Origin: Ornatilinea sp.
Lineage (GTDB): Bacteria > Chloroflexota > Anaerolineae > Anaerolineales > Anaerolineaceae
Assembly: GCA_018433975.1 (NCBI GenBank)
Contig: JAHDQE010000045.1
Location: 1-43,756 of the forward strand
Length of the DNA stretch: 43,756 nucleotides
Direction: 5' to 3'
Below, one piece after another: positions 8,787 through 17,834 of this stretch; the stretch's first letter is position 1, and the number at the start of each line of letters is the position of its first letter. The notes beneath the pieces were generated by a model. It searched no databases and was not told the DNA's origin. It worked only from the letters and a program-made list of their open reading frames with translations. The position numbers were made by a program, and so were the translations under genes.

Positions 8787-10175
8787 ATGGACCTAAATGA
8801 CGCCCGAATGGAACAAGAGGCAACGCCTGAATTAGAAAAAACAACCGAAAATAATAACATGGCCGACTTGCTGGAACAAGAAGGACTTGGTATTGATTTT
8901 CCGCGTCGCGGAGAGATTCGTGATGGTGTAATTGCCAGTATCAGCCAGGGTCAAATCCTGGTCAGTGTTGGCACAAAATCTGAGGGTGTCATTAGTGGTA
9001 GAGAATATGACCAGATTCCTCAGGAAGAACTCGATGAAATGAAAGTCGGGCAGGAAGTCAAAGTTTATGTTGTGAATCCTGAGGATCAACATGGAACATT
9101 GGTACTGTCTTACACGCGAGCACGTGAAGCTGTAAACTGGGTTGAGGCAAAAGAACTGTTGGAGTCTAAAGAGAGCTTTAACAGCAAAATCATTGGCTAT
9201 AACAAAGGTGGTTTAATTGTCCCCATGGAAGGCCTTCGAGGCTTTGTGCCCGCTTCACAGGTTAGTTTATCCCGTCGCGCAAGTGTGACAGGCGATACTC
9301 CTGACCAGCGATGGGGGGCAATGGTTGGTGAAGAAATTGAAGTCTGCGTCATCGAAGTGGACGAGGACCGCCGCCGGTTGATTCTTTCGGAGCGTGTTGC
9401 GAGTGCAGAAACTCGCGAAAGCCTCAAAGAAAAAGTGATTGATGAACTGCAAGAGGGGGACGTCCGCACCGGGCGGGTAACCAGTCTAGCCGATTTTGGC
9501 GCTTTTGTGAATATCAGCGGTGCAGATGGTCTTGTTCACCTTTCCGAAATTTCCTGGGACCGTATTCAACACCCGAAAGAGGTGCTTGAAGTTGGGCAGG
9601 AAGTGGAAGTGAAGATCATCAGTGTAGACCGTGAAAAGAAACGCATTGGGCTTTCTATTCGCCAGCTCCTTAAAGACCCCTGGGCAGAGCGTGTTGCAGA
9701 ATTCCAGGTAGGGCAATTGGTTGAGGGCACAATTACCCGGCTGACCAAATTTGGTGCTTTCGCAAAGATTGATGAAGAATTGGAAGGTTTGATCCATATC
9801 TCTGAGATCAGCGATAAACGGATTGAACATCCCAAAGAAGTACTTCGAGAAGGTGAAGTTGTTACGCTTCGCATTATTCGTGTCGAGCCTGATACACACC
9901 GGATTGGCTTGAGTCTGCGCCGGGTCGATTCTATGGCGTTTGCCGAGATGGACTGGCAGACATTATTAGAGACAGAACCGGGTTATGAGGAAGAAGCCGA
10001 AGAACCTGCCGCGGTACAGGCTGAAGAACCTGTGGCAGAGGCCGCACTCCCAGTTGAGGCTGCATCAGAAGAAGCGGATGTTCCGGTTGAAGCCGTGTTA
10101 GAAGAAGAAACGGAATCTAAAATAGCAGAATCTGAAGAAGCCGGGCAGGAAGATAAAGCATCGACAGTCAAGTAA
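8787..10175 (+). CDS. rpsA: Ribosomal protein S1 (four S1 domains)
   Basis: A 462-residue RNA-binding protein that helps the 30S subunit capture and unfold mRNA. Four S1 OB-fold repeats are visible at roughly 41-111, 130-203, 223-293 and 308-379. The third and fourth are the best conserved (GRVTSLADFGAFVN...GLVHLSEIS, and GTITRLTKFGAFAKI...GLIHISEIS). Having four repeats rather than six is common outside Proteobacteria. The C-terminal 80 residues are an acidic Ala/Glu-rich low-complexity tail. The start at ATG 8787 has GGAG 12 bases upstream, slightly long; ATG 8808 is the alternative. It is transcribed alone between its own promoter and a terminator at 10193. Confidence 0.92.
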   Translation: MDLNDARMEQEATPELEKTTENNNMADLLEQEGLGIDFPRRGEIRDGVIASISQGQILVSVGTKSEGVISGREYDQIPQEELDEMKVGQEVKVYVVNPEDQHGTLVLSYTRAREAVNWVEAKELLESKESFNSKIIGYNKGGLIVPMEGLRGFVPASQVSLSRRASVTGDTPDQRWGAMVGEEIEVCVIEVDEDRRRLILSERVASAETRESLKEKVIDELQEGDVRTGRVTSLADFGAFVNISGADGLVHLSEISWDRIQHPKEVLEVGQEVEVKIISVDREKKRIGLSIRQLLKDPWAERVAEFQVGQLVEGTITRLTKFGAFAKIDEELEGLIHISEISDKRIEHPKEVLREGEVVTLRIIRVEPDTHRIGLSLRRVDSMAFAEMDWQTLLETEPGYEEEAEEPAAVQAEEPVAEAALPVEAASEEADVPVEAVLEEETESKIAESEEAGQEDKASTVK

Positions 10176-10192
10176 TTGACTGAAATAGAATT

Positions 10193-10224
10193 AAAGAGCG
10201 CACCGTGACAGGTGCGCTTTTTTT
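10193..10224 (+). terminator. Intrinsic terminator after rpsA
   Basis: AGCGCACC (10197-10204) pairs with GGTGCGCT (10211-10218) across GTGACA and runs into seven T residues. Confidence 0.93.
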
Positions 10225-10240
10225 GCTGATAGGATGAAGT

Positions 10241-11338
10241 ATGTCCATCATTATTGATGCTCACGAGGACCTGGCCTATAATATGCTTACGTTTGGGCGC
10301 GATTATCGCCGCTCGGTCAGTGAGACTCGTAAGCTTGAAGAAGACACCCCAATCCCTGCACGAACGGGGCAAACTTTGTTGGGCTGGCCTGAATACCAGA
10401 AGGGTCAGGTTGCAGTTGTGTTTGGGACGATCTTTATCCTTCCTGCCGCGCATAGCTCCGGAGCCTGGGATTATCTGGCATATTCGACTTTTGAAGAGGC
10501 CGAGAAATTAATCTGGCAGCAGGTGAATCTCTATGCCCAACTGGTAGAAACAAACCCCAGGCAGTTCCAAATTGTGCAATCCCGAACGGATTTTCATCGG
10601 ATTCTGGATCTTTGGGATCAAACTGCGCGGGTAGGTGCATCAGCAAGCCATCCGGTTGGAATTGTCCTGCTGATGGAAGGTGCGGAAGGTCTGAAAAATG
10701 TAGATGACCTGGAAGGGCTTTGGAATGCCGGAGTGCGTATCATTGGCCCGGTTTGGGCGGGCACCCGGTTTTGTGGAGGGTCATATCATCCCGGTGGATT
10801 TACGGCAGAAGGATATGCACTGTTGAAGAAAATGTCAGAGATAGGTTTTACTCTGGATGTTTCTCATATGACCGACCAATCCGTTTTGCAGGCGCTGGAT
10901 TTCTATCCGGGACCGGTAATTGCCAGTCATGCCAACGCTCGAGCTTTACTGGTTGGGGAGACGGGGGAACGCCATCTGACGGATGAAGCGCTTCGCCGGT
11001 TATGTGACCGGGATGGTGTGATTGGCGTTTTGCCGTATAATAAGTTTTTGCAACCGGACTGGGAGCCTGAAGATGGCCGGGAGGGTGTTCTTCTGGATTT
11101 TTTGGTAGATCATATTGATCATATCTGCCAGATCGCAGGGAATGCGCGTCATGTTGGAATTGGCTCTGATTTTGACGGAGGTTTTGGAAAGCATCAAGTC
11201 CCGGATGGCATTGATTCGGTTGCCGATTTGCAGAAGATTAAAACATTATTGGTTGAGAGAGGTTATTCTTTTTCTGATGTTGAGGGAATTTTGAATGGAA
11301 ATTGGCGCCGTTATTTGGAAAGGACCTTGCCAAAATGA
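10241..11338 (+). CDS. Membrane-dipeptidase family zinc peptidase (M19)
   Basis: A 365-residue metallodipeptidase of the renal-dipeptidase family, which hydrolyses dipeptides (often with a D-residue) using a binuclear zinc site. The expected metal ligands are present: H8 and D10 in DAHED, E146 in LLMEGAEGL, H209 in LDVSHM, H230 in IASHAN and D310 in GIGSDFDGG. There is no signal peptide, so it is predicted to be cytoplasmic. The start at ATG 10241 has AGGATG a few bases upstream. The stop codon overlaps the next start (ATGA at 11335), so the two genes are translationally coupled. The natural substrate is unknown. Confidence 0.9.
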   Translation: MSIIIDAHEDLAYNMLTFGRDYRRSVSETRKLEEDTPIPARTGQTLLGWPEYQKGQVAVVFGTIFILPAAHSSGAWDYLAYSTFEEAEKLIWQQVNLYAQLVETNPRQFQIVQSRTDFHRILDLWDQTARVGASASHPVGIVLLMEGAEGLKNVDDLEGLWNAGVRIIGPVWAGTRFCGGSYHPGGFTAEGYALLKKMSEIGFTLDVSHMTDQSVLQALDFYPGPVIASHANARALLVGETGERHLTDEALRRLCDRDGVIGVLPYNKFLQPDWEPEDGREGVLLDFLVDHIDHICQIAGNARHVGIGSDFDGGFGKHQVPDGIDSVADLQKIKTLLVERGYSFSDVEGILNGNWRRYLERTLPK

Positions 11339-11835
11339 TGATTGCGTCTGATAAAAACAAACATAAGGAAAAGGGGGTATTGACTTACTCGGTTGTGCGG
11401 GTGCGGATTGGTTTGATCCTCACTTTAATTGGTTTAATTGTGTTTCTGATTGGTTCCAGACCCGGAGTTTTTGGCCTGGATCGCAGTCCGGTTATTGGTT
11501 TTGTGCAGATTGCAGTTTTTCTGGTGGGTCTGGCATTGATTTGTATTGGGGGGTATATCAGCCTGATGGCGCTATGGAAGGGACGATCTCCCAGTATTGC
11601 TGCGGATATTGGCTTGCGAATGGTCAGCACCGGGTATGTTGTGTCGGTTTTCACCGGAATGGCGGATGTTTTTGGTTTTGGCAGTCATATTCTTCCGGAT
11701 ATGCCATTTTTTGGCCCTCTGCAGGCTCGTGGTGTTGTGATTGGTGAAGTGATCATTCTAATTGGTTTTCTGCTGTTATTGCCGACTGCACCACCCAAGC
11801 ATGAAGAAGAAGAAAAAGAGGAAGAGGAATCCTGA
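11335..11835 (+). CDS. Small four-helix membrane protein
   Basis: A 166-residue integral membrane protein with about four hydrophobic helices (roughly residues 20-42, 58-82, 95-120, 128-150) and an acidic C-terminal tail rich in E and K. I do not recognise a named family. I chose ATG 11335 because it overlaps the preceding stop codon as ATGA and has AAAGG upstream. A longer frame from 11302 would overlap the dipeptidase by more than 30 bases with no ribosome binding site. The coupling suggests co-expression with the dipeptidase, but no functional link is evident. Confidence 0.75.
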   Translation: MMIASDKNKHKEKGVLTYSVVRVRIGLILTLIGLIVFLIGSRPGVFGLDRSPVIGFVQIAVFLVGLALICIGGYISLMALWKGRSPSIAADIGLRMVSTGYVVSVFTGMADVFGFGSHILPDMPFFGPLQARGVVIGEVIILIGFLLLLPTAPPKHEEEEKEEEES

Positions 11836-11840
11836 AGAAT

Positions 11841-11866
11841 CAAAAACTGCCGTGAGGCAGTTTTTG
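11841..11866. terminator. Bidirectional intrinsic terminator
   Basis: CAAAAACTGCC and GGCAGTTTTTG form an 11-bp stem around GTGA. The stem has T-runs on the 3' side in both directions, so it serves the rightward dipeptidase operon and the convergent leftward oxidoreductase gene. Confidence 0.88.
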
Positions 11867-11889
11867 ATAGATGTTCAAACCATTGCTGG

Positions 11890-13224
11890 TTAAGAAATCA
11901 GCCCAATTGCTTTTAACATCTCCTGGTTGGATTTATATTTATATTCTTCTACGCCAAGTTCTTGAGCCTTTTCGTTTTCGATCTGAATTAATTTAGATAA
12001 GTCGTCTTTTCTGACAATGGGCTTCTCGATTTGTGAAATGCGGCGGTCAATGTCTTGCAGGGTAGTTGTTGTAAAAGCGGGGAGCGTATCTAAATATTGC
12101 AGGACGGCCCTGGCTCCCTGGACGCTGTCTTTCCTGGCCAGCCCCACCAGGCCGACACTGGCTTTACGCGCCCAACCAACCACAAAAGCTTTTTCAATGG
12201 GTTCGCCGGTCTCCGTGCAGATCTCGTAGGAAGTGTCTTTTATGGGGAATCTTGGATTGGGATTCTTGCAATAGGAATAATTCTTCACCGGGAGGCCAAA
12301 TTTACCATCCACCCGATTCCCGATTGAAAACATTACGGTGTCGGCCTCAAGAATTTCAAATTCTTTAAGTCCTTCTGCCGAAAGATAGTCTTCTTTTTGG
12401 ACCAGTGTATTCTTTTCAAATTTGATTCCGGTTACTTTACCTTCTTCGTCGCCAAGGATTTCAACCGGAGAAAGCAGGAACCGCAGTGTGAAATGGGTCT
12501 CCGAGACACGAGGAGCAGATTTGGCGATTGCACTCTCGATCATTTTGATGGGTTCTTCGGGATCCTGCCCAAGTGATTCCATCAAATGTGCTGCGCTTTC
12601 GATCTCTTCTTTTACGATAGGGAAATTCAAATGGGCTGCTATGGCTTCCAGTTCTTGTTGAGTGAACTTGATCTCACCCGGGCCCCGGCGCGCAACCGCA
12701 GTGATCTCCTGCACTTTGCGCTCGTGAGTTAAGAAATGGGCCAGGTCCATTGAAACATTGCCCATGCCGATAATGACAACTTTTTCGCCGATGGGGAAAT
12801 CCATTGCGCTGTAAGGGGGCAGACCGTTATAGTGATAAACTACATCCTGTGCGTAGTAAACGCCATCCAGTTTTTCTCCGGGCAGGAAGAGCCAGCGGTT
12901 CCATTGCGCTCCGGTGGCAACCACAACAGCATCGAAACCTAAAGACATCAATTCCTTGAACGTTAAATCCCCGTTTTCACGGATTAACACATTCCCATAG
13001 TATGTGACACCATCCATGTTGAGGATATCTTGAAATTGAGTAATCAATCCCCGCCGCATCTTGTGCTTCTCCGGATAAATCCCATATTCGGCAAGTCCAC
13101 CAATTTTAATGTCTCGGTTAAAAATAACGACATCCACATTTTTTCTTGCTAATTGCTGCGCAGCATATAATCCGGAAGGGCCAGCTCCAATAATTGCAAC
13201 GAGAGGTTTGGATGGTTGATTCAT
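11890..13224 (-). CDS. FAD/NADPH oxidoreductase, ferredoxin-NADP reductase-like
   Basis: A 444-residue flavoprotein of the adrenodoxin-reductase / glutamate-synthase-small-subunit type. It is likely to move electrons between NADPH and a ferredoxin or partner enzyme. The FAD-binding GAGPSG is at residues 13-18, followed by GGLAEYGIYPEKHKMRRG, which is typical of the group. The NADPH fold is seen as VVIIGMGNVSMDLAHFL. The C-terminal VGWARKASVGLVGLARKDS matches the FprA/adrenodoxin reductase end, where the flavin is closed over. I chose the internal ATG at 13224 rather than 13266 because AAAGGAG lies 12 bases before it and homologues start just before the FAD motif. No N-terminal iron-sulfur domain is present. 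The partner is not encoded nearby. Confidence 0.87.
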   Translation of the reverse strand: MNQPSKPLVAIIGAGPSGLYAAQQLARKNVDVVIFNRDIKIGGLAEYGIYPEKHKMRRGLITQFQDILNMDGVTYYGNVLIRENGDLTFKELMSLGFDAVVVATGAQWNRWLFLPGEKLDGVYYAQDVVYHYNGLPPYSAMDFPIGEKVVIIGMGNVSMDLAHFLTHERKVQEITAVARRGPGEIKFTQQELEAIAAHLNFPIVKEEIESAAHLMESLGQDPEEPIKMIESAIAKSAPRVSETHFTLRFLLSPVEILGDEEGKVTGIKFEKNTLVQKEDYLSAEGLKEFEILEADTVMFSIGNRVDGKFGLPVKNYSYCKNPNPRFPIKDTSYEICTETGEPIEKAFVVGWARKASVGLVGLARKDSVQGARAVLQYLDTLPAFTTTTLQDIDRRISQIEKPIVRKDDLSKLIQIENEKAQELGVEEYKYKSNQEMLKAIGLIS

Positions 13225-13312
13225 AATAATAAAAGTCTCCTTTACTGGATGGATTGAAATCTTCAAATCAATAACAAGTGGGATAATGAAAGAAGAAACT
13301 AAACGGATATAA

Positions 13313-13318
13313 ATTATA
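13313..13318 (-). promoter_or_regulatory. Candidate -10 of the oxidoreductase promoter
   Basis: Reading leftward, TCGACA is followed 15 bases later by TATAAT (13313-13318). The spacer is short, so confidence is modest. The leader would be about 80 bases. Confidence 0.35.
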
Positions 13319-13406
13319 AAAAGTCTAAGAAATTGTCGACTTTGCTGTCCAAAATGGATGCACTATTATACCGTAATTCGTTTTCAAAATATGAGACATT
13401 ATGCTA

Positions 13407-13412
13407 TATAAT
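13407..13412 (+). promoter_or_regulatory. Candidate -10 for the rightward operon
   Basis: TATAAT within GCTATATAATC, 35 bases before the start codon at 13448. The -35 region is poor. It lies in the divergent intergenic region shared with the oxidoreductase gene. Confidence 0.45.
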
Positions 13413-13447
13413 CAAATAATTCGTCGATTTGTGAAAAGAGGAGCTGT

Positions 13448-14131
13448 ATGAACTCCAATAAATATATTATTACCCCTTTGGGAAGGAAGATTCCAAATCC
13501 GAATTTTGAAAAAAAGCCTGTGATTCAAATTCATAAGCTGTGGCCTGCTTTCTGGACAATTACCGGCGTTTTTTCACTGCTGATGAATGCAATTTTGATT
13601 GCGATGCTTTTAAGCCTCGGAAACCAGCTTTTTGCATTAAAATCACTGGTTGAGGACCAATTGATCGGTGGCCTGTACGAGAATTTTATTTTAATGGATG
13701 AATCAAATATTCAGACCACTATTCCTGTGAGTGCACAGGTTCCCGCCAAATTTAACCTGCCGCTGGATGCTGAGACGGTTGTTGTGCTCCGGGAAGACAC
13801 CTACATTCCGGGAGCGACCGTTACTTTGAACACGGGCGGGCTCAACATTACCAATGCGCCCACCAACATTTTGCTCCCGGCGGGAACAAAACTGCCGATC
13901 CAGCTTAGCCTGGAGGTTCCTGTGGACCAGAAAATACCCGTGGATCTGAATGTGAACGTGGATATTCCTCTGGATCAGACGGATTTGCACATTCCTTTTA
14001 CAGGATTACAAAATGTTGTCAGTCCGTATTATGATTTATTGGGACAAACACCAGATTCTTGGGGAGAAATTTTATGCGGTATTCCACCCGCCAGATGGTG
14101 TGAAGGGTTGATTCCGCAAGATAATAATTGA
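13448..14131 (+). CDS. Membrane-anchored protein of unknown function
   Basis: A 227-residue protein with a short basic cytoplasmic N terminus, one strong transmembrane helix (about residues 33-57) and an extracytoplasmic domain of about 170 residues. The outer domain alternates short hydrophobic and polar stretches, with repeated phrases such as IPVDLNVNVDIPLDQ and LPLDAETVV, suggesting a beta-rich fold. I do not recognise the family. Start ATG 13448 has a clear GAGGAG. It lies six bases before the first M16 peptidase gene and is probably co-transcribed with it, so a role near the membrane alongside proteolysis is possible but unproven. Confidence 0.75.
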   Translation: MNSNKYIITPLGRKIPNPNFEKKPVIQIHKLWPAFWTITGVFSLLMNAILIAMLLSLGNQLFALKSLVEDQLIGGLYENFILMDESNIQTTIPVSAQVPAKFNLPLDAETVVVLREDTYIPGATVTLNTGGLNITNAPTNILLPAGTKLPIQLSLEVPVDQKIPVDLNVNVDIPLDQTDLHIPFTGLQNVVSPYYDLLGQTPDSWGEILCGIPPARWCEGLIPQDNN

Positions 14132-14137
14132 GGATTT

Positions 14138-15433
14138 ATGGGAATAAAAACTACGAAGACAATGTTGCCCAATGGGTTAACGGTACATCTCAAAGAAATA
14201 CATTCGGCTCCTTTGATCAGTCATTGGATTTGGTATCATGTTGGGTCTCGAGATGAAATTCCCGGGGAAACCGGGATTTCTCATTGGGTGGAACACATGC
14301 AGTTCAAAGGCACAGAGAAATTTCCCTCCAGTGAATTGGATAAAAAAATTTCCAGAGAGGGTGGGGTGTGGAATGCATCCACTTCTTTAGATTGGACTGC
14401 TTATTACGAAAAACTGCCCGCGGATAAAATTGATCTGGCTTTGGAATTGGAAGCAGATCGAATGGTGAACAGCCTGTTTGATCCGGAGGAAGTGGAATCG
14501 GAACGCACAGTGATTATTTCTGAGCGTGAAGGTCATGAAAATGAACCTCTCTTTCAGCTGGACGAGGCTATGCAGCGAGCCGGGTTTGATGCCCATCCAT
14601 ATCGTTATGAGGTGATTGGAGATCTGGAGGACCTACATAAAATTCAGCGCGACGACCTTTACCGGCATTACCGCACCTATTATGTCCCTAACAATGCCGT
14701 GCTGGCGATTGCGGGGGATTTCGATACTCGGGAAATGCTGGATAAAGTACACCGTTATTATGAAGCGATTCCTTCCGGGCAGACCCCTCCGCATCCAGCA
14801 AAGCTGGAGCCCCCGCTTTCTGAAGAACGAAGGGTGAATTTAAAGGGGCCGGGCGAAACCAGTTATCTTAAAGTGGGCTATCGTGCGCCGGCGGCGAGTG
14901 ATCCGGATTTCTTTGCATTTACCGTCCTGGATAGTATTCTGGCGGGGCCGGCCAGCCTGAATATGTTTGGAGGAGGGCATATCTCCAATAAAACCAGCCG
15001 TTTATACCGCTCTCTGGTGGAAAAGGAGCTTGCTGTTGCGATTGGCGCCGGGCTTCAGGCCACCGCACATCCTTTCCTGTACGATATTACCGTGATTTTG
15101 CATCCGGAACAGAAGCCACAGGATGCCCTTGCCTTTCTCGATGACGAGCTAAACCGTTTACAAAGTCAGCCTGTTCTGGAGGAAGAAATTGCCCGTGCAG
15201 TGAAACAGGCGCGAGCCCTGTTTGCGTATGGCAGCGAGAATATCACCAACCAGGCATTCTGGTTGGGCTACGCGGAAATGTTTGATACCTATGAGTGGTT
15301 TGTCAATTATGTAAACAGCCTGGAGGAAATCACCCCAGCAGATGTTCAGAAGATTGCACAGGTTTATCTGAAACCGGAAAGAAGGGTGGTTGGAACTTAT
15401 ATCCCCGGACAGAACTTTGGAGGTGAAGCATGA
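14138..15433 (+). CDS. M16-family zinc peptidase, catalytic subunit
   Basis: A 431-residue peptidase of the pitrilysin/processing-peptidase family. The inverted zinc motif HxxEH is present at H49-W-V-E52-H53. The downstream glutamate helix is seen as EEVESERTVIISERE. The length fits a half-clamshell that pairs with a second M16 chain, and the next gene encodes exactly that. The two genes overlap by four bases (ATGA at 15430), implying coupled synthesis of a heterodimer like the mitochondrial processing peptidase. There is no obvious signal peptide, so it is probably cytoplasmic. Confidence 0.93.
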   Translation: MGIKTTKTMLPNGLTVHLKEIHSAPLISHWIWYHVGSRDEIPGETGISHWVEHMQFKGTEKFPSSELDKKISREGGVWNASTSLDWTAYYEKLPADKIDLALELEADRMVNSLFDPEEVESERTVIISEREGHENEPLFQLDEAMQRAGFDAHPYRYEVIGDLEDLHKIQRDDLYRHYRTYYVPNNAVLAIAGDFDTREMLDKVHRYYEAIPSGQTPPHPAKLEPPLSEERRVNLKGPGETSYLKVGYRAPAASDPDFFAFTVLDSILAGPASLNMFGGGHISNKTSRLYRSLVEKELAVAIGAGLQATAHPFLYDITVILHPEQKPQDALAFLDDELNRLQSQPVLEEEIARAVKQARALFAYGSENITNQAFWLGYAEMFDTYEWFVNYVNSLEEITPADVQKIAQVYLKPERRVVGTYIPGQNFGGEA

Positions 15434-16731
15434 ATCCGGCAGCATCCAATAAGTGGAAATCACTTCCGGGCCCTGATGATATCACCCGTGTGGTTCTGGA
15501 GAATGGGGTGACAGTTTTGGTCCGTACCAATGACGACAGTCCATCGGTGCGTTTAAGCGGTTATGTGTCTGCAGGAAGTTTGTTTGACCCTCTGGATAAA
15601 TTGGGCTTGTCTCAGTTTACTGCGCTTGCTTTGACACACGGAACCTATACGCACACCTTTCAGGGGATTTATGATGCACTTGAATCCATTGGAGCCTCAT
15701 TAGGCTTCGGCGCAAGCGTCCATACAGCCAGTTTTGGCGGACAGTCTCTTGCGGAAGATTTACCGGTCCTTTTGGGGATGCTTTCGGAATGTGTAAGCCA
15801 GCCGCTTTTTCCGGCAGATCAACTGGAGAAGTTGCGCGCTCAATTGCTGACCGGTCTGGCGATCCGGTCGCAGCGTACGGAAGAAATGGCTTCGCTGGTT
15901 TTTGACCAGAACCTTTTTAAAAAACATCCTTATGGTTATCCGGTTGATGGTTTCTTTGAAACCATTCAGGCGATTACCCGTGAGGATATTCAGGATTTTC
16001 ATAAAAAATATTATGGCCCGGATGGAATGGTCGTTGTGGTGGTCGGTGGCGTCTCTCCACAGAAAGTGGTTGAACAGATCCGGGACGCTCTGGAAAACTG
16101 GAAAAATCCGGGGCAGGTTTTGCCACAGGTCCTTCCAAGGCCTGCGGCGTTGGAAGACACCATCCGTCAGCATATCGAGCTTCCTGAGAAAAGCCAGAGC
16201 GATCTGGTGATGGGAACTTTGGGTCCGCTGCGGAATTCTCCGGATTATTTACCGGCCTCACTGGGGAACAGCGTACTGGGCAGATTTGGAATGATGGGAC
16301 GAATTGGGGATGTGGTCCGGGAACAATCAGGGCTGGCGTATTATGCCAGCTCAAGTCTGAGCGCATCCCTTGCTGGCGGTTCCTGGGAGATCTCGGCAGG
16401 GGTAAATCCGGTAAAAATAAAAAAAGCAATTGATTTAATTATTCAGGAAATTAAAAAGTTTGTGGATGAGCCGATAACCGAACGGGAATTGAAAGATAAT
16501 AAATCCTATTTTATTGGCAGACTGCCCTTGCAAATGGAATCAAATGGGGGTGTCGCAGGTGCTTTGATGAATATTGAGCGGTTTAATTTGGGCCTGGATT
16601 ACTATCGAATGTATCCCGGGAAAATTCAGGCAATTACTCCCGACCTGATTTTGGAGACCGCGCGTAAATATATGGATCCTCAAAAACTGGTGATTTGCAG
16701 TGCCGGGACAGCGCCAGAAAACGGAAAGTAA
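15430..16731 (+). CDS. M16-family peptidase-like subunit lacking the zinc motif
   Basis: A 433-residue M16 fold protein. In the place of HxxEH the sequence reads LTHGTYTHTFQG, so this subunit cannot bind the catalytic zinc in the usual way. It probably supplies the substrate-holding half of the chamber. Typical family features remain, including a glycine-rich loop (VVVVVGGVSPQKVVEQI) and a C-terminal segment with RLPLQMESNGGVAGALMNIE. It overlaps the catalytic gene by four bases. Non-catalytic partners of this kind are well known for the family, so the missing motif is expected and not a sign of decay. Confidence 0.92.
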   Translation: MNPAASNKWKSLPGPDDITRVVLENGVTVLVRTNDDSPSVRLSGYVSAGSLFDPLDKLGLSQFTALALTHGTYTHTFQGIYDALESIGASLGFGASVHTASFGGQSLAEDLPVLLGMLSECVSQPLFPADQLEKLRAQLLTGLAIRSQRTEEMASLVFDQNLFKKHPYGYPVDGFFETIQAITREDIQDFHKKYYGPDGMVVVVVGGVSPQKVVEQIRDALENWKNPGQVLPQVLPRPAALEDTIRQHIELPEKSQSDLVMGTLGPLRNSPDYLPASLGNSVLGRFGMMGRIGDVVREQSGLAYYASSSLSASLAGGSWEISAGVNPVKIKKAIDLIIQEIKKFVDEPITERELKDNKSYFIGRLPLQMESNGGVAGALMNIERFNLGLDYYRMYPGKIQAITPDLILETARKYMDPQKLVICSAGTAPENGK

Positions 16732-16733
16732 AA

Positions 16734-17126
16734 ATGGTTACTTTGCGCACCGGGGTCGATTTGATTGAAATTAACCGGTTGACGAATCTCAACCCGAATA
16801 TTCGTCAGCGGTTTTTGAAAAGAGTGTTTACCCCATTAGAATTGGAACAGGCCGGACAATCCGACGCGCGTCTCGCGGGAAGATTTGCAGCAAAAGAAGC
16901 TGTTTCAAAAGCATTGGGAACCGGAATAGGGCAGATTAGCTGGCAGGATATTGAGATTGAAAATGATGAGACCGGGGCTCCCCAACTGCACTTGTTGGGG
17001 AGCGCGGATCAAATTGCCAGAGCGATGGGTCTGAATATCTGGTCGATCAGTATCAGTCACTCAAAAACGCATGCCGTGGCCATGGCGGTTGCACTGGCTT
17101 CAGGAGAAAGGCTGCCTTTTGAATAA
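16734..17126 (+). CDS. acpS: Holo-[acyl-carrier-protein] synthase
   Basis: A 130-residue phosphopantetheinyl transferase that moves 4'-phosphopantetheine from CoA to apo-ACP, switching on fatty acid synthesis. The family motifs are clear: GVDLIEI near the N terminus (D9) and FAAKEAVSKALGTG (E55) for magnesium and CoA binding. The C-terminal SISHSKTHAVAMAVA is also typical. The length is right for AcpS. I chose ATG 16734, two bases after the previous stop codon. The longer frame from 16695 would add 13 unrelated residues and overlap the M16 gene. GGAAAG inside the end of that gene serves as ribosome binding site. Confidence 0.95.
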   Translation: MVTLRTGVDLIEINRLTNLNPNIRQRFLKRVFTPLELEQAGQSDARLAGRFAAKEAVSKALGTGIGQISWQDIEIENDETGAPQLHLLGSADQIARAMGLNIWSISISHSKTHAVAMAVALASGERLPFE

Positions 17127-17144
17127 TCCGCAGAAGTGTGCGGT

Positions 17145-17813
17145 ATGACAAAAATACTTGCGGTCAGTGATGTTGAACTAGGGCTTATTTACAGCCCCCA
17201 AATCGGCAAGCGGTTTGCTGATGTGGACCTGGTGGTCAGTTGTGGGGATCTGCCCTATTATTACCTGGAATACATCATCAGCACCTTGAATGTGCCTTTG
17301 TATTACGTGCGGGGAAATCACGCCTGCAAGATCGAGGCGGGCGTGGGTGGCGATCGAACGGGGCCGTGGGGGGGGATGGATTTACACCAGCATTGCAAGA
17401 TGGATTCTTCCGGGTTGATCCTGTGTGGAATTGAGGGTTGCTTGCAATACAACAATGGACCTTATCAGTACACCCAGTCCCAGATGTGGTTAAAAGTAGT
17501 GCGCCTTATACCCAAATTGCTGTTTAATAAACTGGTCTATGGGCGATATCTGGATATCTTTGTTACGCATGCGCCATCCTGGAAGATCAATGATCAGGAA
17601 GATTTGCCGCATCAAGGGATCAAAGCTTTTCGCTGGTTTATTAAAACTTTTAAACCTGCATTTCATCTGCATGGACACATTCATATTTATCATCAGACTT
17701 CCCAAGAAGAAACTGAATATCACTCCTGCCGGGTGATCAACGCGTTTGGGTTTCGAGAACTGGTTGTGGACGTACCAGAACTGGCCTCCCGGTTATCAAA
17801 TCAGAATTTTTGA
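17145..17813 (+). CDS. Calcineurin-like metallophosphoesterase
   Basis: A 222-residue protein of the calcineurin-like phosphoesterase superfamily. Metal-binding motifs in order are SDVELG near residue 9, VVSCGDLPYYY, YVRGNH, FVTHAPSW and the terminal HLHGHIH. The first motif normally reads D-x-H; here it is D-V-E, a change that could alter metal preference. The substrate cannot be deduced. The start is uncertain: GTG 17136 would add MCG, but ATG 17145 begins directly at MTKILAVSD as in relatives. It sits between acpS and a ParB-fold gene with short gaps, in one apparent operon. Confidence 0.85.
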   Translation: MTKILAVSDVELGLIYSPQIGKRFADVDLVVSCGDLPYYYLEYIISTLNVPLYYVRGNHACKIEAGVGGDRTGPWGGMDLHQHCKMDSSGLILCGIEGCLQYNNGPYQYTQSQMWLKVVRLIPKLLFNKLVYGRYLDIFVTHAPSWKINDQEDLPHQGIKAFRWFIKTFKPAFHLHGHIHIYHQTSQEETEYHSCRVINAFGFRELVVDVPELASRLSNQNF

Positions 17814-17834
17814 TATCTGGAAAGGAGGAGGATT

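Noticed and set aside
15430..16731. Pseudogene status for the second M16 gene because HxxEH is missing
   Set aside because: The frame is intact and coupled to a catalytic M16 gene. Non-catalytic M16 partners are a normal part of this family.
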